Notes: generated by a model from the letters alone, not told the origin. A stretch of 38,385 bases of DNA from Clostridia bacterium (GCA_017430145.1 JAFRNP010000005.1:1-38385); one strand, 5' to 3'; positions 6,694-15,441 are shown, counted from the first letter of the stretch. Numbers and translations are program-made.

Positions 6694-7833
6694 ATGAAAA
6701 AAACGATCGCTGTGTTGTTGGTGCTGACGCTGCTGGCGTCCTGTCTGTTTTCCGGCTGTTTTGCTGTCCGGAAGCTTCGTCATGCGGACGCTTCCGATCC
6801 CACGGCCGCTGAGACCGTGACGGAGCCCGAGACCGAGCCGGAGCCGAAGACGCTGGTCAACGCCGACGGCTTCACTGCGGAGGACGCGGCCGTTATGGGC
6901 AACTGGATGCAGGGCGGCATGTTTATTGAAAAGGACGGCTGGGTCTACGGGCCGGAGAGCTGGCTGACCAAAAACTTTACGCTGACAGAGATGCTGCCCG
7001 ACGGGACCGGACAGAGCGAGCTGACGGACGTTTACGCGAATCAGATGGCGTTTATGGACGATTGGCTTTACTTTCTTGCGTACGACCATTCGACAAAAGG
7101 CTATTCCGTGCGCAGGATCCGGACCTCCGGTGAGGACGAGCAGATCCTGGTGCCGGAACAGGAAGGCAGCGAGCAGATCATGTATATGTTCCTCTGCGAA
7201 GGCTACGTCTATTACGCGATCAACGATGAATCCGCGGACGTGGTCACCGGGCGGCTGGTGCGCTGCGACCCGGACGGCGGCAATCCGCTGCTGATCCTGA
7301 GCAAGCCCGTCTATCTCCCTTATTGCGTCGGCGACAGTATCCTGTTCCAGGACGATAACGACGCCGGTACGCTGCACCGCTGCGACCCGGACGGGCAAAA
7401 CGACGTACGGATCCTGGACTGTTATACCTATGATTACGTCTGCGACGGCAAATCGATCTATTACAAGGCCTACGAGGAGGACCTGACGGTCGAAGAGATC
7501 GAAAATAACGGCAAGGCCCATAAGCTCGTCGTCAGGAAATGCGACCTGAACGGCGAAAACCGGGAGGACGTGGTCACAAGCTGCGGGGTCAACAATTTCA
7601 ATCTGGTCGGCGACAAGCTCTATTACGTCAACTCAGACGATCAGACCACGATCTACGTCCATGATCTTACAGACGGGACCGAACGGCAGCTGCTTGCCGA
7701 TCCGTATATCCCCGAGGTGTTTTACATCAACGGCCAGATCTGGTTCATGCAGAGCGCTTCCGATTTTTCCTACGTGAAAGTGATCGGGCACGTGGAAACG
7801 GACGGGACCGGAATGACGAAGATCTACGGATAA
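6694..7833 (+). CDS. lipoprotein with beta-propeller-like (DUF5050-type) domain
   Basis: A 379-aa exported lipoprotein. The signal sequence carries a lipobox ending at Cys22 (LFSGC); Cys17 (LASC) is an alternative acceptor. A Pro/Glu/Thr-rich linker follows (ETEPEPKT), then a domain made of repeated blades with a pattern like 'DGWVYG/DWLYFLAY/EGYVYYAIN ... RCDPDGGNP/RCDPDGQND/KCDLNGENR'. This matches the DUF5050 proteins of gut Firmicutes, which resemble six-bladed propellers. Its role is unknown; it probably binds protein or carbohydrate at the cell surface. The ribosome site GGGAG lies upstream of the start. It is monocistronic, with its own promoter and terminator. Confidence 0.82.
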   Translation: MKKTIAVLLVLTLLASCLFSGCFAVRKLRHADASDPTAAETVTEPETEPEPKTLVNADGFTAEDAAVMGNWMQGGMFIEKDGWVYGPESWLTKNFTLTEMLPDGTGQSELTDVYANQMAFMDDWLYFLAYDHSTKGYSVRRIRTSGEDEQILVPEQEGSEQIMYMFLCEGYVYYAINDESADVVTGRLVRCDPDGGNPLLILSKPVYLPYCVGDSILFQDDNDAGTLHRCDPDGQNDVRILDCYTYDYVCDGKSIYYKAYEEDLTVEEIENNGKAHKLVVRKCDLNGENREDVVTSCGVNNFNLVGDKLYYVNSDDQTTIYVHDLTDGTERQLLADPYIPEVFYINGQIWFMQSASDFSYVKVIGHVETDGTGMTKIYG

Positions 7834-7862
7834 AAGCACGGAAACATGCGCCGGTTTTCGGC

Positions 7863-7906
7863 AAGGGGGGGGATTCGATCCTTGATCGGCTTCCCCCTTT
7901 TTTTTT
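7863..7906 (+). terminator. intrinsic terminator
   Basis: A G-rich arm AAGGGGGG pairs with CCCCCTT, with an inner CGATC/GATCG stem, followed by nine T residues (7898-7906). Confidence 0.8.
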
Positions 7907-7965
7907 CTGTCAGGATAAATGCCGCGGGAATGAAAGGCGCGCGCCTGTATGTATGCTGCGCCGCC

Positions 7966-8619
7966 TTAACCGATCCGTTCAAAAAACAGGTCCTTGCCCA
8001 TGTTTTCAACGTCGTCCTGCCAGGTGAAGCCTCCGTTTGCGAAACGCAGGCTGCCGGTGCCGTTTGCATACCGGACGGTTTCGTTCACGGACCCGTCTTC
8101 GTTATATACGGTATCGACGCATCTGCAGTTTTTATAACGCATCACGAGGGTGTCGCTGTCAAGATCGCCCTCTAAGAACCATTCGGTGTTTTCGGAAGCG
8201 CCGGAGCTCCAGTGGATCGTGACCCGCATCCCGCGGTCGCCGGACCCGGTCTCCACGGTCGCTCCGGGCCTGCCTGCCTGGTAGTTCCCCGTAAATTCGG
8301 TCACAGGCGCGTCGGGCGCCTGCGGCTCTTCGGGATCGACGGGCGCGGCAGCGGTAGGCGTGTTGGATACGCCTGCGGGCAGCGTTTCGACCGGCGGCGG
8401 GGGCGTGGTCGACGCGGGGGTGATATGCGCCGCCGTGACCGCTTCGGAAGTTTGCGCCTCTGTTGTTTGAACCGTGCCCGCGGGTTCGCTTGCGGCTGCC
8501 GTTTCAGTGGGAAGCGCCGTCGGGACGCTGCCGGTCGACGGCGCCGTCTTTTTGCAGCCGGCAAGCAGCGTCAGGAGCAATACGGCAGGGATGAGGCGGA
8601 TAACGGTGTTTCTTTTCAT
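7966..8619 (-). CDS. lipoprotein with Thr/Pro/Ala-rich linker
   Basis: A 217-aa lipoprotein. The signal peptide has the lipobox LLAGC, Cys22. Residues 25-115 are a low-complexity Ala/Thr/Pro/Glu linker. The C-terminal 100 residues form a beta-rich domain (MRVTIHWSSGASENTEWFLE ... DTLVMRYKNCRC ... GGFTWQDDVENMG), likely a calycin- or lipocalin-like sandwich. I do not recognise a characterised family. ATG 8619 is chosen because it begins the signal peptide and has AAAGGA 10 nt upstream; the open frame continues upstream to 8871 but runs through the promoter. It is transcribed leftward, convergent with the gene at 6694 and divergent from the TetR-type regulator. Confidence 0.8.
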   Translation of the reverse strand: MKRNTVIRLIPAVLLLTLLAGCKKTAPSTGSVPTALPTETAAASEPAGTVQTTEAQTSEAVTAAHITPASTTPPPPVETLPAGVSNTPTAAAPVDPEEPQAPDAPVTEFTGNYQAGRPGATVETGSGDRGMRVTIHWSSGASENTEWFLEGDLDSDTLVMRYKNCRCVDTVYNEDGSVNETVRYANGTGSLRFANGGFTWQDDVENMGKDLFFERIG

Positions 8620-8700
8620 GGTATTATTTTCCTTTCTTAAGTTGTTGACATTGCCGCAAGGGCCGTGCCGGTGCGGGAAAGCGTGAAAAAACCAAAAATT

Positions 8701-8729
8701 ATTATAGCGGATCGATATTACGGAATCAA
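8701..8729 (-). promoter_or_regulatory. sigma-A promoter for the leftward lipoprotein
   Basis: On the minus strand: -35 TTGATT (8729-8724), 17-bp spacer, perfect -10 TATAAT (8706-8701). Confidence 0.8.
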
Positions 8730-8775
8730 GGGATAATTGATTAAATTTTGCTATAACGCTTTTGCGTCTCTTTGG

Positions 8776-8804
8776 TTGAACCGTTTCGGATCCTGTGGTA
8801 AAAT
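8776..8804 (+). promoter_or_regulatory. extended -10 promoter for the double TetR-type regulator
   Basis: -35 TTGAAC (8776-8781), 17-bp spacer ending in TGG, -10 TAAAAT (8799-8804). It is divergent from, and about 70 bp away from, the lipoprotein promoter, so one bound regulator could affect both. Confidence 0.7.
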
Positions 8805-8830
8805 ACCCGTATGGAAGGAGGCGAACGGCG

Positions 8831-9949
8831 TTGCTTGAATCGAGAAGTGCCCAGCAGAAGATCGAAGACACTTTTTTTGTATTGCTCCGGACGCGTTCCT
8901 ATAAAAAGATCAGCGTCTCGCAGCTCTGCGCCGCCGCCGGGATCAACCGATCCACCTTCTACCTCTATTTCAACGACGTCGGCCAGTTGTTTGAGTCGGT
9001 ATGTGAAAAGCTGACCGCAGCCCTTCTGGAGGGGCACGAGACGGTGAAAAACGAAGAGACGCTGGAGACCTTCGCCATGGACGGGATCTTTCTGCGCGCC
9101 GACGCCCTCAGGGAACGGCTGCAGCTGGTCTCGGGCGAAAACGGGGACGTTCTGTTTTTCCATACCTGCGCCCTGCAGATCCGGCAGGTCCTCAAAACGC
9201 TGGAGGCGCGCTGCCGGGTACAGGACAAAGTGCTCCGCGAACGGATCGGGATGGCGGCGGGGTTTTATTCCGTGGCGCTGTATCTGTTTCTGCACGGCCC
9301 TTTCCCCGGATCGGCCGCGGACGGTCAGCCGGATTTTTCTTATGACATCCGGATCTCCCTGTTCCGGAACGTCAGCAAGTTTCTTGCCGCCCGGCACGGG
9401 GGAGCGGCGGATCTCCATTACACGCTGCTGGTTTCCATGGTCAGATCCGTTTCCGCGAACAACGCGCTGAAAACCACCGTGCCCCGTCTGCTGCAGCTTG
9501 CGGGGGTTCCCCGGGCGGAGTTCTTTTTGTACTACAAGGATTTTTCCGATTTTATGGCAAAAACGATGCGTGCGATCACCGTCGCCGTGAACGGTTGGGC
9601 ACAGGCGATCTTTACCGACGGCAGCGCGCTGCAGAAAGAGGCGCTGGACCTTGTGCTGGAGACGGAATACCCGTTCATGGACCGGGGGCTGCTGTTCTTT
9701 TTCTCCGGCAGCAGGGCAGGGGAATACTACCCGCCTATGCTTGCGGGCGTCGTGGGGGAGCTGGGGGAGCAGTTTCGCCTGAAGCAAGGCAGGCGCTTTA
9801 CCGACAGGGAAATGTTTGCGGCGACGCACTTTTCGATCCTGTTTATCCGCTCCATGTATTTCTATTTCCTCAACGGCAGGGATTACGAGGCACTCATCCG
9901 GTCGGTGGAGGACCTGCGGGCCGTGCGCGGGCAGTTCGGGTTCCTGTAA
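8831..9949 (+). CDS. double-length TetR/AcrR-type regulator (two TetR-like modules)
   Basis: A 372-aa cytoplasmic protein, about twice the usual TetR length. Residues 8-55 are a clear TetR helix-turn-helix (ISVSQLCAAAGINRSTFYLY), followed by an all-helical ligand/dimer half. A second, degenerate TetR-like head appears near residues 205-245 (TTVPRLLQLAGVPRAEFFLY), followed by another helical half (246-372), so the gene looks like a tandem fusion. The start is a TTG at 8831, with AGGAGG 9 nt upstream; the ATG at 8811 is out of frame. It lies upstream of nifJ but is separated from it by 222 bp and a separate promoter. Its target is unknown; autoregulation of the divergent region is possible. Confidence 0.82.
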   Translation: MLESRSAQQKIEDTFFVLLRTRSYKKISVSQLCAAAGINRSTFYLYFNDVGQLFESVCEKLTAALLEGHETVKNEETLETFAMDGIFLRADALRERLQLVSGENGDVLFFHTCALQIRQVLKTLEARCRVQDKVLRERIGMAAGFYSVALYLFLHGPFPGSAADGQPDFSYDIRISLFRNVSKFLAARHGGAADLHYTLLVSMVRSVSANNALKTTVPRLLQLAGVPRAEFFLYYKDFSDFMAKTMRAITVAVNGWAQAIFTDGSALQKEALDLVLETEYPFMDRGLLFFFSGSRAGEYYPPMLAGVVGELGEQFRLKQGRRFTDREMFAATHFSILFIRSMYFYFLNGRDYEALIRSVEDLRAVRGQFGFL

Positions 9950-10055
9950 AAAACGTCGGGACAGGCGGTCGTTTACGGGCGGCCGCCGCCTTATTCTTTC
10001 TTTTTGCCGAAAGCCGTTTTTTTCTCCTTTGTGCGCGTTTTTTCTGTTTTTTCTA

Positions 10056-10084
10056 TTTACATTTCCGTCAAACGGTGTTAAAAT
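10056..10084 (+). promoter_or_regulatory. sigma-A promoter for nifJ
   Basis: -35 TTTACA (10056-10061), 17-bp spacer, -10 TAAAAT (10079-10084). The leader is about 80 nt. Confidence 0.75.
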
Positions 10085-10171
10085 ATCCTGTGGTACTTTA
10101 CGCGGGCGGTTTTTGCCCCGGGGAATACGGTACCGCATTCGGAAGTTTATTAAAAAATAGGAGGATACATC

Positions 10172-13100
10172 ATGGTAAGAAAGAAAAAAACCATGGACGG
10201 AAACAATGCTGCCGCATACGTTTCCTACGCTTTTACGGAAGTAGCCGGGATCTACCCCATCACGCCTTCAAGCCCCATGGCGGACTACGTTGACCAGTGG
10301 TCGTCGGACGGGCTGAAGAACATCTTCGGCACCACCGTCAAGGTGAGCGAGATGCAGAGTGAGGCGGGCGCCGCGGGCGCCGTGCACGGCTCTCTGGCAG
10401 CCGGCGCGCTGACCACCACCTACACCGCCTCGCAGGGCCTGCTGCTGATGATCCCCAATATGTACAAGATCGCCGGCGAGCTGCTGCCCAGCGTTTTCCA
10501 CGTGTCCGCGCGCTGCGTCGCGTCCCACGCGCTGAACATCTTCGGCGACCATTCGGACGTGTACGCCTGCCGTCAGACCGGTTTCGCGATGCTGGCGGAG
10601 ACCAACCCGCAGGAGGTCATGGACCTGGGCGCGGTGGCGCATCTGGCGGCCATCAAGGGAAGAGTGCCGTTTATCAACTTCTTCGACGGCTTCCGTACCT
10701 CCCACGAGATCCAGAAGATCGAGATCTGGGACTATGACGACCTGAAAGAGATGTGCGATATGGACGCTGTGGAAGCGTTCCGCAAGCGCGCGCTCAACCC
10801 CGAGCGTCCCGTGATGCGCGGTTCCCACGAGAACGGCGACATCTTCTTCCAGCACAGAGAGGCGTGCAACGAGTATTACGACAAGCTGCCCGCCATTGTG
10901 GAAGAGTATATGGACAAGGTCAACGCCAAGCTCGGCACCGACTATAAACTGTTCAACTACTACGGCGCGCCCGACGCCGACCGCGTGATCGTGGCCATGG
11001 GTTCCATCTGCGACGTGGCGGAGGAAGTCATCGACTACCTGACCGCCAAGGGCGAAAAGGTCGGCCTTGTCAAGGTCCGCCTGTACCGTCCCTTCAGCGT
11101 TGAGAAGCTGGTCGAAGCCATTCCCGCCACCTGCACGAAGATCGCCGTGCTTGACCGGACCAAGGAGCCCGGCGCCATCGGCGAGCCCCTGTATCTGGAC
11201 GTGGTGGCAGCCCTCGCTTCCGCCGGCAGAGCCATCAAGGTGACCGGCGGCCGTTACGGCCTCGGCTCCAAGGATACGCCGCCCGCAAGCGTGTTCGCCG
11301 TTTACGAGGAGCTGGCAAAGGACGCCCCGAAGCCCCACTTCACCATCGGCATCAACGACGACGTGACCTATCTGTCCCTGGAAGAGAAGCCCGCGCCCAA
11401 CACGGCGGCTGCCGGCACCATCGAGTGCAAGTTCTGGGGCCTGGGCGGCGACGGCACCGTCGGCGCCAACAAGGACTCCATCAAGATCATCGGCGACCAC
11501 ACCGACAAGTTCGTGCAGGCGTATTTCCAGTACGACTCCAAAAAGACCGGCGGCATCACGATCTCGCACCTGCGGTTCGGCGACCAGCCCATCAAGAGCC
11601 CCTATTATATCAATAAGGCCGATTTCGTCGCCTGCCACAACCCCTCCTATGTGGAAAAGGGCTTCCGCATGGTCAACGACGTAAAGCCCGGCGGCGTGTT
11701 CCTGATCAACTGCCAGTGGGATGAAAAAGAGCTTGCCGAAAAGCTCAACGCCGAGGCAAAGCGCTATATCGCCAAAAACAACATCCAGCTCTACACCGTG
11801 AACGCCATCGACATCGCTGCGTCGATCGGCCTCGGCAAGCGCACGAACACCGTGCTGCAGAGCGCGTTCTTCTCCCTGGCCAAGGTTCTTCCCGCAGAGG
11901 AAGCCATCGGCTACATGAAGGAAAAAGCCCAGAAGTTCATGAAGAAGGGCAAAGAGATCGTTGAGATGAACGAGAAGGCGATCGACGCCGGCGCGACCGC
12001 GTACGTGAAGATCGACGTGCCCGCCGAGTGGGCGGACGCCGAGGACGCTGCGCCCGCCGCCGATACCGGCGCGCTGACGAAGCTCCAGAAGATGGTCAAG
12101 GACATCATGGAGCCCGTGGGCCATATGGACGGCGACATGCTGCCCGTTTCCGCCTTTACCGCCCATGCCGACGGTACCTTTGAGCAGGGCGCTTCCGCCT
12201 TTGAGAAGCGCGGCGTCGCCGTGATGGTCCCCGAGTGGGATCCCGCGAAGTGCGTCTCCTGCAACCAGTGCGCGTTCGTCTGCCCGCACGCCACCATCCG
12301 TCCCTTCGCTCTGGACGAGGCGGAAGCCGCCGCCGCGCCCGCCGTGCTCAAGAGCAAGGACATGAAGGGCAAGCCCTACAAGTTCACGATGGCCGTCTCT
12401 CCCATGGACTGCATGGGCTGCGGCGTGTGCGTGGGCGTGTGCAAGCCCGGCGCCATCAAGATGGTCTCCCGCGAGAGCCAGGACGCCCAGCAGGCAGCGT
12501 TCGACTACTGTGTGGCGAACGTCACCGAAAAGGCGGACCTCACCGCGAAGATCAACGCCGTTTCCAGCCAGTACAAGCAGCCGCTGCTTGAGTTCTCCGG
12601 TTCCTGCGCAGGCTGCGCCGAGACCGCTTACGCAAGGCTCATCACCCAGCTGTTCGGCGACAGAATGTATATCTCCAACGCCACCGGCTGCTCCTCCATC
12701 TGGGGCGGACCCGCGGCGACCTCTCCCTACACCACCAACAAAGAAGGCCACGGCCCGGCCTGGGCGAACTCCCTGTTTGAGGACAACGCAGAGCACGGCT
12801 TCGGCATGCTGCTGGGCCAGAACGCCATCCGGGGCGCCCTGATCGCGAAGGTCGAAAAGATCGCCGAATCCGACAAAGCGGACGACGCGCTGAAGGCCGC
12901 CGCAAAGGCGTATCTCGACACGAAGAACAACGGCGAGCTGAACGGCCCCGCCACTGCCGCGCTGGTTGCCGAACTTGAAAAGTCCGACTGCTGCTGCGCC
13001 TCCGCGATCCTTGCCGAGAAGGAATACCTTGCCAAGAAGAGCGTGTGGATCTTCGGCGGCGACGGCTGGGCGTACGACATCGGCTTCGGCGGCGTGGACC

Positions 13101-13705
13101 ACGTGCTTGCCTCCGGCGAGGACGTGAACATCATGGTCTTCGATACCGAGGTGTACTCCAACACCGGCGGACAGGCCTCCAAGGCTTCGCAGATCGGCCA
13201 GGTCGCGCAGTTCGCGGCTGCCGGTAAGTCCATCGCCAAGAAGAGCCTTGCCGAGATCGCCATGAGCTACGGCTACGTCTACGTGGCGCAGATCGCCATG
13301 GGCGCCAACATGAACCAGACCCTCAACGCCATCCGCGAGGCGGAGGCGTATCCGGGCCCGTCCATCGTCATCGCCTACGCGCCCTGCGAGATGCACTCCA
13401 TCAAGGGCGGCATGACGCACTGCCAGGATGAGATGAAGAAGGCGGTCGAGTGCGGCTACTGGAACATGTTCCGCTACAACCCCGCACTCAAGGCCGAGGG
13501 CAAGAACCCCTTCACCATCGACTCCAAGCTCGGCAAGACCGAGGATTACCGCGCCTTCCTGCTCAACGAAGCCCGCTATTCGCAGCTCACCCGGAAGTTC
13601 CCGGAGCGCGCCGAAAAGCTCTTCACCGAGGCGGAAGAAAAGAGCGTGGAGCGTTACAACCACCTGCTCCGTCTCCAGGCGCTGTACGCGCCGGACGCGG
13701 AATAA
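10172..13705 (+). CDS. nifJ: pyruvate:ferredoxin (flavodoxin) oxidoreductase
   Basis: A 1177-aa single-chain enzyme that oxidises pyruvate with CoA to acetyl-CoA and CO2, passing electrons to ferredoxin; it is central to fermentative energy metabolism in the cytoplasm. Domains in order: the TPP-pyrimidine half (NNAAAYVSYAFTEVAGIYPI, about 10-250), the CoA-binding/transketolase-C region (about 260-400), the gamma domain (about 415-630), and a ferredoxin domain with two CxxCxxCxxxC sets. The first set starts near Cys693 (CVSCNQCAFVCP) and the second near Cys747 (CMGCGVCVGVCKP). The TPP-diphosphate half follows (GCSSIWGG; GDGWAYDIGFGG near 960). The length is that of the whole family. AGGAGG stands 9 nt upstream of the ATG. 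Codons are strongly C-ending, as expected of a highly expressed gene. It is monocistronic. Confidence 0.98.
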   Translation: MVRKKKTMDGNNAAAYVSYAFTEVAGIYPITPSSPMADYVDQWSSDGLKNIFGTTVKVSEMQSEAGAAGAVHGSLAAGALTTTYTASQGLLLMIPNMYKIAGELLPSVFHVSARCVASHALNIFGDHSDVYACRQTGFAMLAETNPQEVMDLGAVAHLAAIKGRVPFINFFDGFRTSHEIQKIEIWDYDDLKEMCDMDAVEAFRKRALNPERPVMRGSHENGDIFFQHREACNEYYDKLPAIVEEYMDKVNAKLGTDYKLFNYYGAPDADRVIVAMGSICDVAEEVIDYLTAKGEKVGLVKVRLYRPFSVEKLVEAIPATCTKIAVLDRTKEPGAIGEPLYLDVVAALASAGRAIKVTGGRYGLGSKDTPPASVFAVYEELAKDAPKPHFTIGINDDVTYLSLEEKPAPNTAAAGTIECKFWGLGGDGTVGANKDSIKIIGDHTDKFVQAYFQYDSKKTGGITISHLRFGDQPIKSPYYINKADFVACHNPSYVEKGFRMVNDVKPGGVFLINCQWDEKELAEKLNAEAKRYIAKNNIQLYTVNAIDIAASIGLGKRTNTVLQSAFFSLAKVLPAEEAIGYMKEKAQKFMKKGKEIVEMNEKAIDAGATAYVKIDVPAEWADAEDAAPAADTGALTKLQKMVKDIMEPVGHMDGDMLPVSAFTAHADGTFEQGASAFEKRGVAVMVPEWDPAKCVSCNQCAFVCPHATIRPFALDEAEAAAAPAVLKSKDMKGKPYKFTMAVSPMDCMGCGVCVGVCKPGAIKMVSRESQDAQQAAFDYCVANVTEKADLTAKINAVSSQYKQPLLEFSGSCAGCAETAYARLITQLFGDRMYISNATGCSSIWGGPAATSPYTTNKEGHGPAWANSLFEDNAEHGFGMLLGQNAIRGALIAKVEKIAESDKADDALKAAAKAYLDTKNNGELNGPATAALVAELEKSDCCCASAILAEKEYLAKKSVWIFGGDGWAYDIGFGGVDHVLASGEDVNIMVFDTEVYSNTGGQASKASQIGQVAQFAAAGKSIAKKSLAEIAMSYGYVYVAQIAMGANMNQTLNAIREAEAYPGPSIVIAYAPCEMHSIKGGMTHCQDEMKKAVECGYWNMFRYNPALKAEGKNPFTIDSKLGKTEDYRAFLLNEARYSQLTRKFPERAEKLFTEAEEKSVERYNHLLRLQALYAPDAE

Positions 13706-13737
13706 GCCGGTTGAAGAGAATCAGATACAAAAAGCAG

Positions 13738-13767
13738 CCGCCTGCGGAAGTTCGCTTCCGCAGGCGG
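13738..13767. terminator. bidirectional terminator between nifJ and the zinc-ribbon gene
   Basis: CCGCCTGCGGAAG and CTTCCGCAGGCGG form a perfect 13-bp stem with a 4-nt loop. An A-tract lies on the left (giving TTTTT after the stem in the leftward direction) and a short TAGTTCTTA on the right. Confidence 0.75.
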
Positions 13768-13850
13768 TAGTTCTTATGTTCTGAAATCCTTCGCGCTGCC
13801 TTCCTTTACGGAAAGCGGGAAGTGAAGTCATAGCGGGCGTGTATGGCGGA

Positions 13851-14573
13851 TTAAGAAAACAAAATCGTCAAGCCGTTTCCGAAAGAATTGAAGGCGTCGG
13901 GTAGGTTGTTGACGCCGATGGCTGTAAAGATCAGGAAGAACAGAAAAATGAAATAAAACACAAAAAACAGGATATTGCGTACGGATAGCACAATGCCGAT
14001 GTAACTACAAACCGAGGCAGTCTTTGCCGAAGCGCAGTACACGCCGCCGGTCATTTTGCGGGATTCCTTTGCTTTGTGCAGGCCGATGATGCACAGGATC
14101 AGAGAAAGGATATTCATTATGGACATGGATCCCATACTCAGTCCGACGATACTCAGGACCTGCGCGGTTTTTGCTGCTTCCGGTTCTTGCGCCAAATACA
14201 CATAGGGCGCATTTGTGTCAATCGGCCGCTGCCCGTATAACCCACCGGGATAGCCTTCACCCGGCGGCGGGGGCGGGAAGCCGTGATCGCCGTTTGGCGG
14301 GACCCGGCTGTCATTGCACGCTTCGGCGTCTGCGCCGGTGGCGGGAGCGGGCTGTTCGGGTTCACCGAAGAACCTGCCGTCTGCGGGCGCTGGGGCGTCG
14401 GTCTCAGGCACGGCGGGTCCGTCCGGGCCCTTTCCTGCGTCTTGCATGGATCCTTCGTCCGGGGCATACGGCACAGTGGGCGCGGCGGTCTCCGGTTCCG
14501 GGCGGGAAGGACCGCATTGCGGACAGAAATCGGCGCCATCCGGGATCTGAGTGCCGCAAATCGGACAGTTCAT
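13851..14573 (-). CDS. zinc-ribbon membrane protein (DUF4190-like)
   Basis: A 240-aa protein. The N-terminal zinc ribbon has Cys3, Cys6, Cys17 and Cys20 (CPICG ... CPQCG). A long Pro/Ala/Glu-rich disordered stretch (22-125) follows, then about four hydrophobic segments. The core AKTAQVLSIVGLSMG ... LSLILCIIGLHKAKESRKM resembles the DUF4190 pattern of two helices around a small-residue turn. It is a paralog of the gene immediately upstream (14625-15323), from which it is 51 bp away and with which it is probably co-transcribed. A good ribosome site (AAAGGAG) precedes the ATG. Function unknown. Confidence 0.78.
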   Translation of the reverse strand: MNCPICGTQIPDGADFCPQCGPSRPEPETAAPTVPYAPDEGSMQDAGKGPDGPAVPETDAPAPADGRFFGEPEQPAPATGADAEACNDSRVPPNGDHGFPPPPPGEGYPGGLYGQRPIDTNAPYVYLAQEPEAAKTAQVLSIVGLSMGSMSIMNILSLILCIIGLHKAKESRKMTGGVYCASAKTASVCSYIGIVLSVRNILFFVFYFIFLFFLIFTAIGVNNLPDAFNSFGNGLTILFS

Positions 14574-14624
14574 GTTCTTTCTCCTTTCCGGTTCGGATCA
14601 TTGACTTTCAGGTCCATTCATCGG

Positions 14625-15323
14625 TCAGAAGGGCAGGATCGGAAGGATCGCGAAGAAGTTGTCGAAGAAATCCTCAACCGCGTAGGGGATATCCTCAAAG
14701 ACCTCAAACATGCTGCCCGCGGCGATGCCCGCGATGAGCAGCGCAATAAGGACGCCGAGGGAAACCAGAACTGCAAACGAGTTGAAAATAATACCGATGA
14801 TGCCGACGATCCTGCCGACCTTTGCGCTCGGGGAAAGCATGCCGCCGGTCTGCATCCTGGATTTGCCTGCCTTTACAAAGCCGACGATGGACAGGATCAG
14901 CGCGACCAGCGGGAAGACGTTGATCATCCGCATGATCAGTCCCACCACGCTCAGGGTCTGTGCGGTACGCGCTTCGGGCGGGTCGATCATCGCGGCGCCG
15001 GGAGGCGCAAAGCCTCCGCCGGGCGGGCTGTAGGCGGGCGGCGCGCCGTAGGGGTCGTTTTGCTGCTGGCTGCCGTAGGGATTATTGTAGGGGTCGTTTT
15101 GCTGCTGATTCCCGTAAGGGTTATTGTAGGGGTCGTTTTGCTGCTGGTTCCCGTAAGGGTTATTGTAGGGGTCGTTTTGCTGCTGGCTGCCGTAGGGGTC
15201 GTTTTGCTGCTGGCTGCCGTAGGGGTTGCTGTAGGGGTCGTTGCCGGAAGAAAGGGAAGTGCCGCAATTCGGGCAGGTCGTCATATAATCCGGGACCTCC
15301 TGGCCACAGCCTGGACAATACAT
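14625..15323 (-). CDS. zinc-ribbon membrane protein with Gln/Asn/Pro/Tyr-rich repeats (DUF4190-like)
   Basis: A 232-aa protein. The N-terminal zinc ribbon has Cys3, Cys6, Cys17 and Cys20 (CPGCGQEV ... CPNCG). Residues about 28-95 are tandem repeats of units such as PYNNPYGNQQQND. Hydrophobic helices follow, with the same core as its downstream paralog (ARTAQTLSVVGLIMRMI ... LILSIVGFVKAGKSRMQTGG). ATG 15323 has GGAGG 8 nt upstream; the longer frame to 15386 overlaps the promoter and is rejected. The repeat region is likely a flexible, self-associating linker on the cytoplasmic side. Its function is unknown. It is the first gene of a two-gene leftward operon. Confidence 0.8.
   Translation of the reverse strand: MYCPGCGQEVPDYMTTCPNCGTSLSSGNDPYSNPYGSQQQNDPYGSQQQNDPYNNPYGNQQQNDPYNNPYGNQQQNDPYNNPYGSQQQNDPYGAPPAYSPPGGGFAPPGAAMIDPPEARTAQTLSVVGLIMRMINVFPLVALILSIVGFVKAGKSRMQTGGMLSPSAKVGRIVGIIGIIFNSFAVLVSLGVLIALLIAGIAAGSMFEVFEDIPYAVEDFFDNFFAILPILPF
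15054..15241. repeat. 39-bp tandem repeats inside the zinc-ribbon gene
   Basis: The word GTCGTTTTGCTGCTG recurs at 15054, 15093, 15132, 15171 and 15198, with a partial copy at 15237. The spacings are 39, 39, 39, 27 and 39 bp, so all are multiples of three and copy-number change would keep the frame. The units encode the QQQNDPY repeats. Confidence 0.9.
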
Positions 15324-15357
15324 ACGAAATACCTCCGTTTTTCTAATAATCATTTTT

Positions 15358-15386
15358 ATTTTAAGCGTTTTTTTGTTGAATGTCAA
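15358..15386 (-). promoter_or_regulatory. consensus promoter for the zinc-ribbon operon
   Basis: On the minus strand: -35 TTGACA (15386-15381), 17-bp spacer, -10 TAAAAT (15363-15358). Confidence 0.85.
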
Positions 15387-15404
15387 TATTTTCTTGTTTA
15401 TTTC

Positions 15405-15433
15405 TTGACAAAGCCGTCAAAGTATCATAAAAT
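15405..15433 (+). promoter_or_regulatory. consensus promoter for ileS
   Basis: -35 TTGACA (15405-15410), 17-bp spacer, -10 TAAAAT (15428-15433). It is divergent from the zinc-ribbon promoter, whose -35 box is only 18 bp away. Confidence 0.85.
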
Positions 15434-15441
15434 AATATCTG

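Noticed and set aside
9955-10010. terminator after the TetR-type gene
   Set aside because: The GGCGG...CCGCC stem with a TTATTCTTTC tail is weak and overlaps a plain GGCGGCCGCC palindrome; the evidence is not sufficient.
8740-10138. 465-codon leftward frame opposite the TetR-type gene
   Set aside because: It is a shadow with Arg/Gln/His-rich sequence. The TetR motifs on the plus strand are clear.
10268-13663. 1131-codon open frame on the strand opposite nifJ
   Set aside because: It is a shadow of a GC-rich, strongly codon-biased gene. It has no ribosome site and a low-complexity Val/Gly/His/Leu composition, and nifJ matches its family over its whole length.
15054-15241. CRISPR-like spaced repeat
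   Set aside because: The repeats are directly tandem, in frame within a gene and encode a regular peptide repeat; there are no unique spacers and no cas genes.
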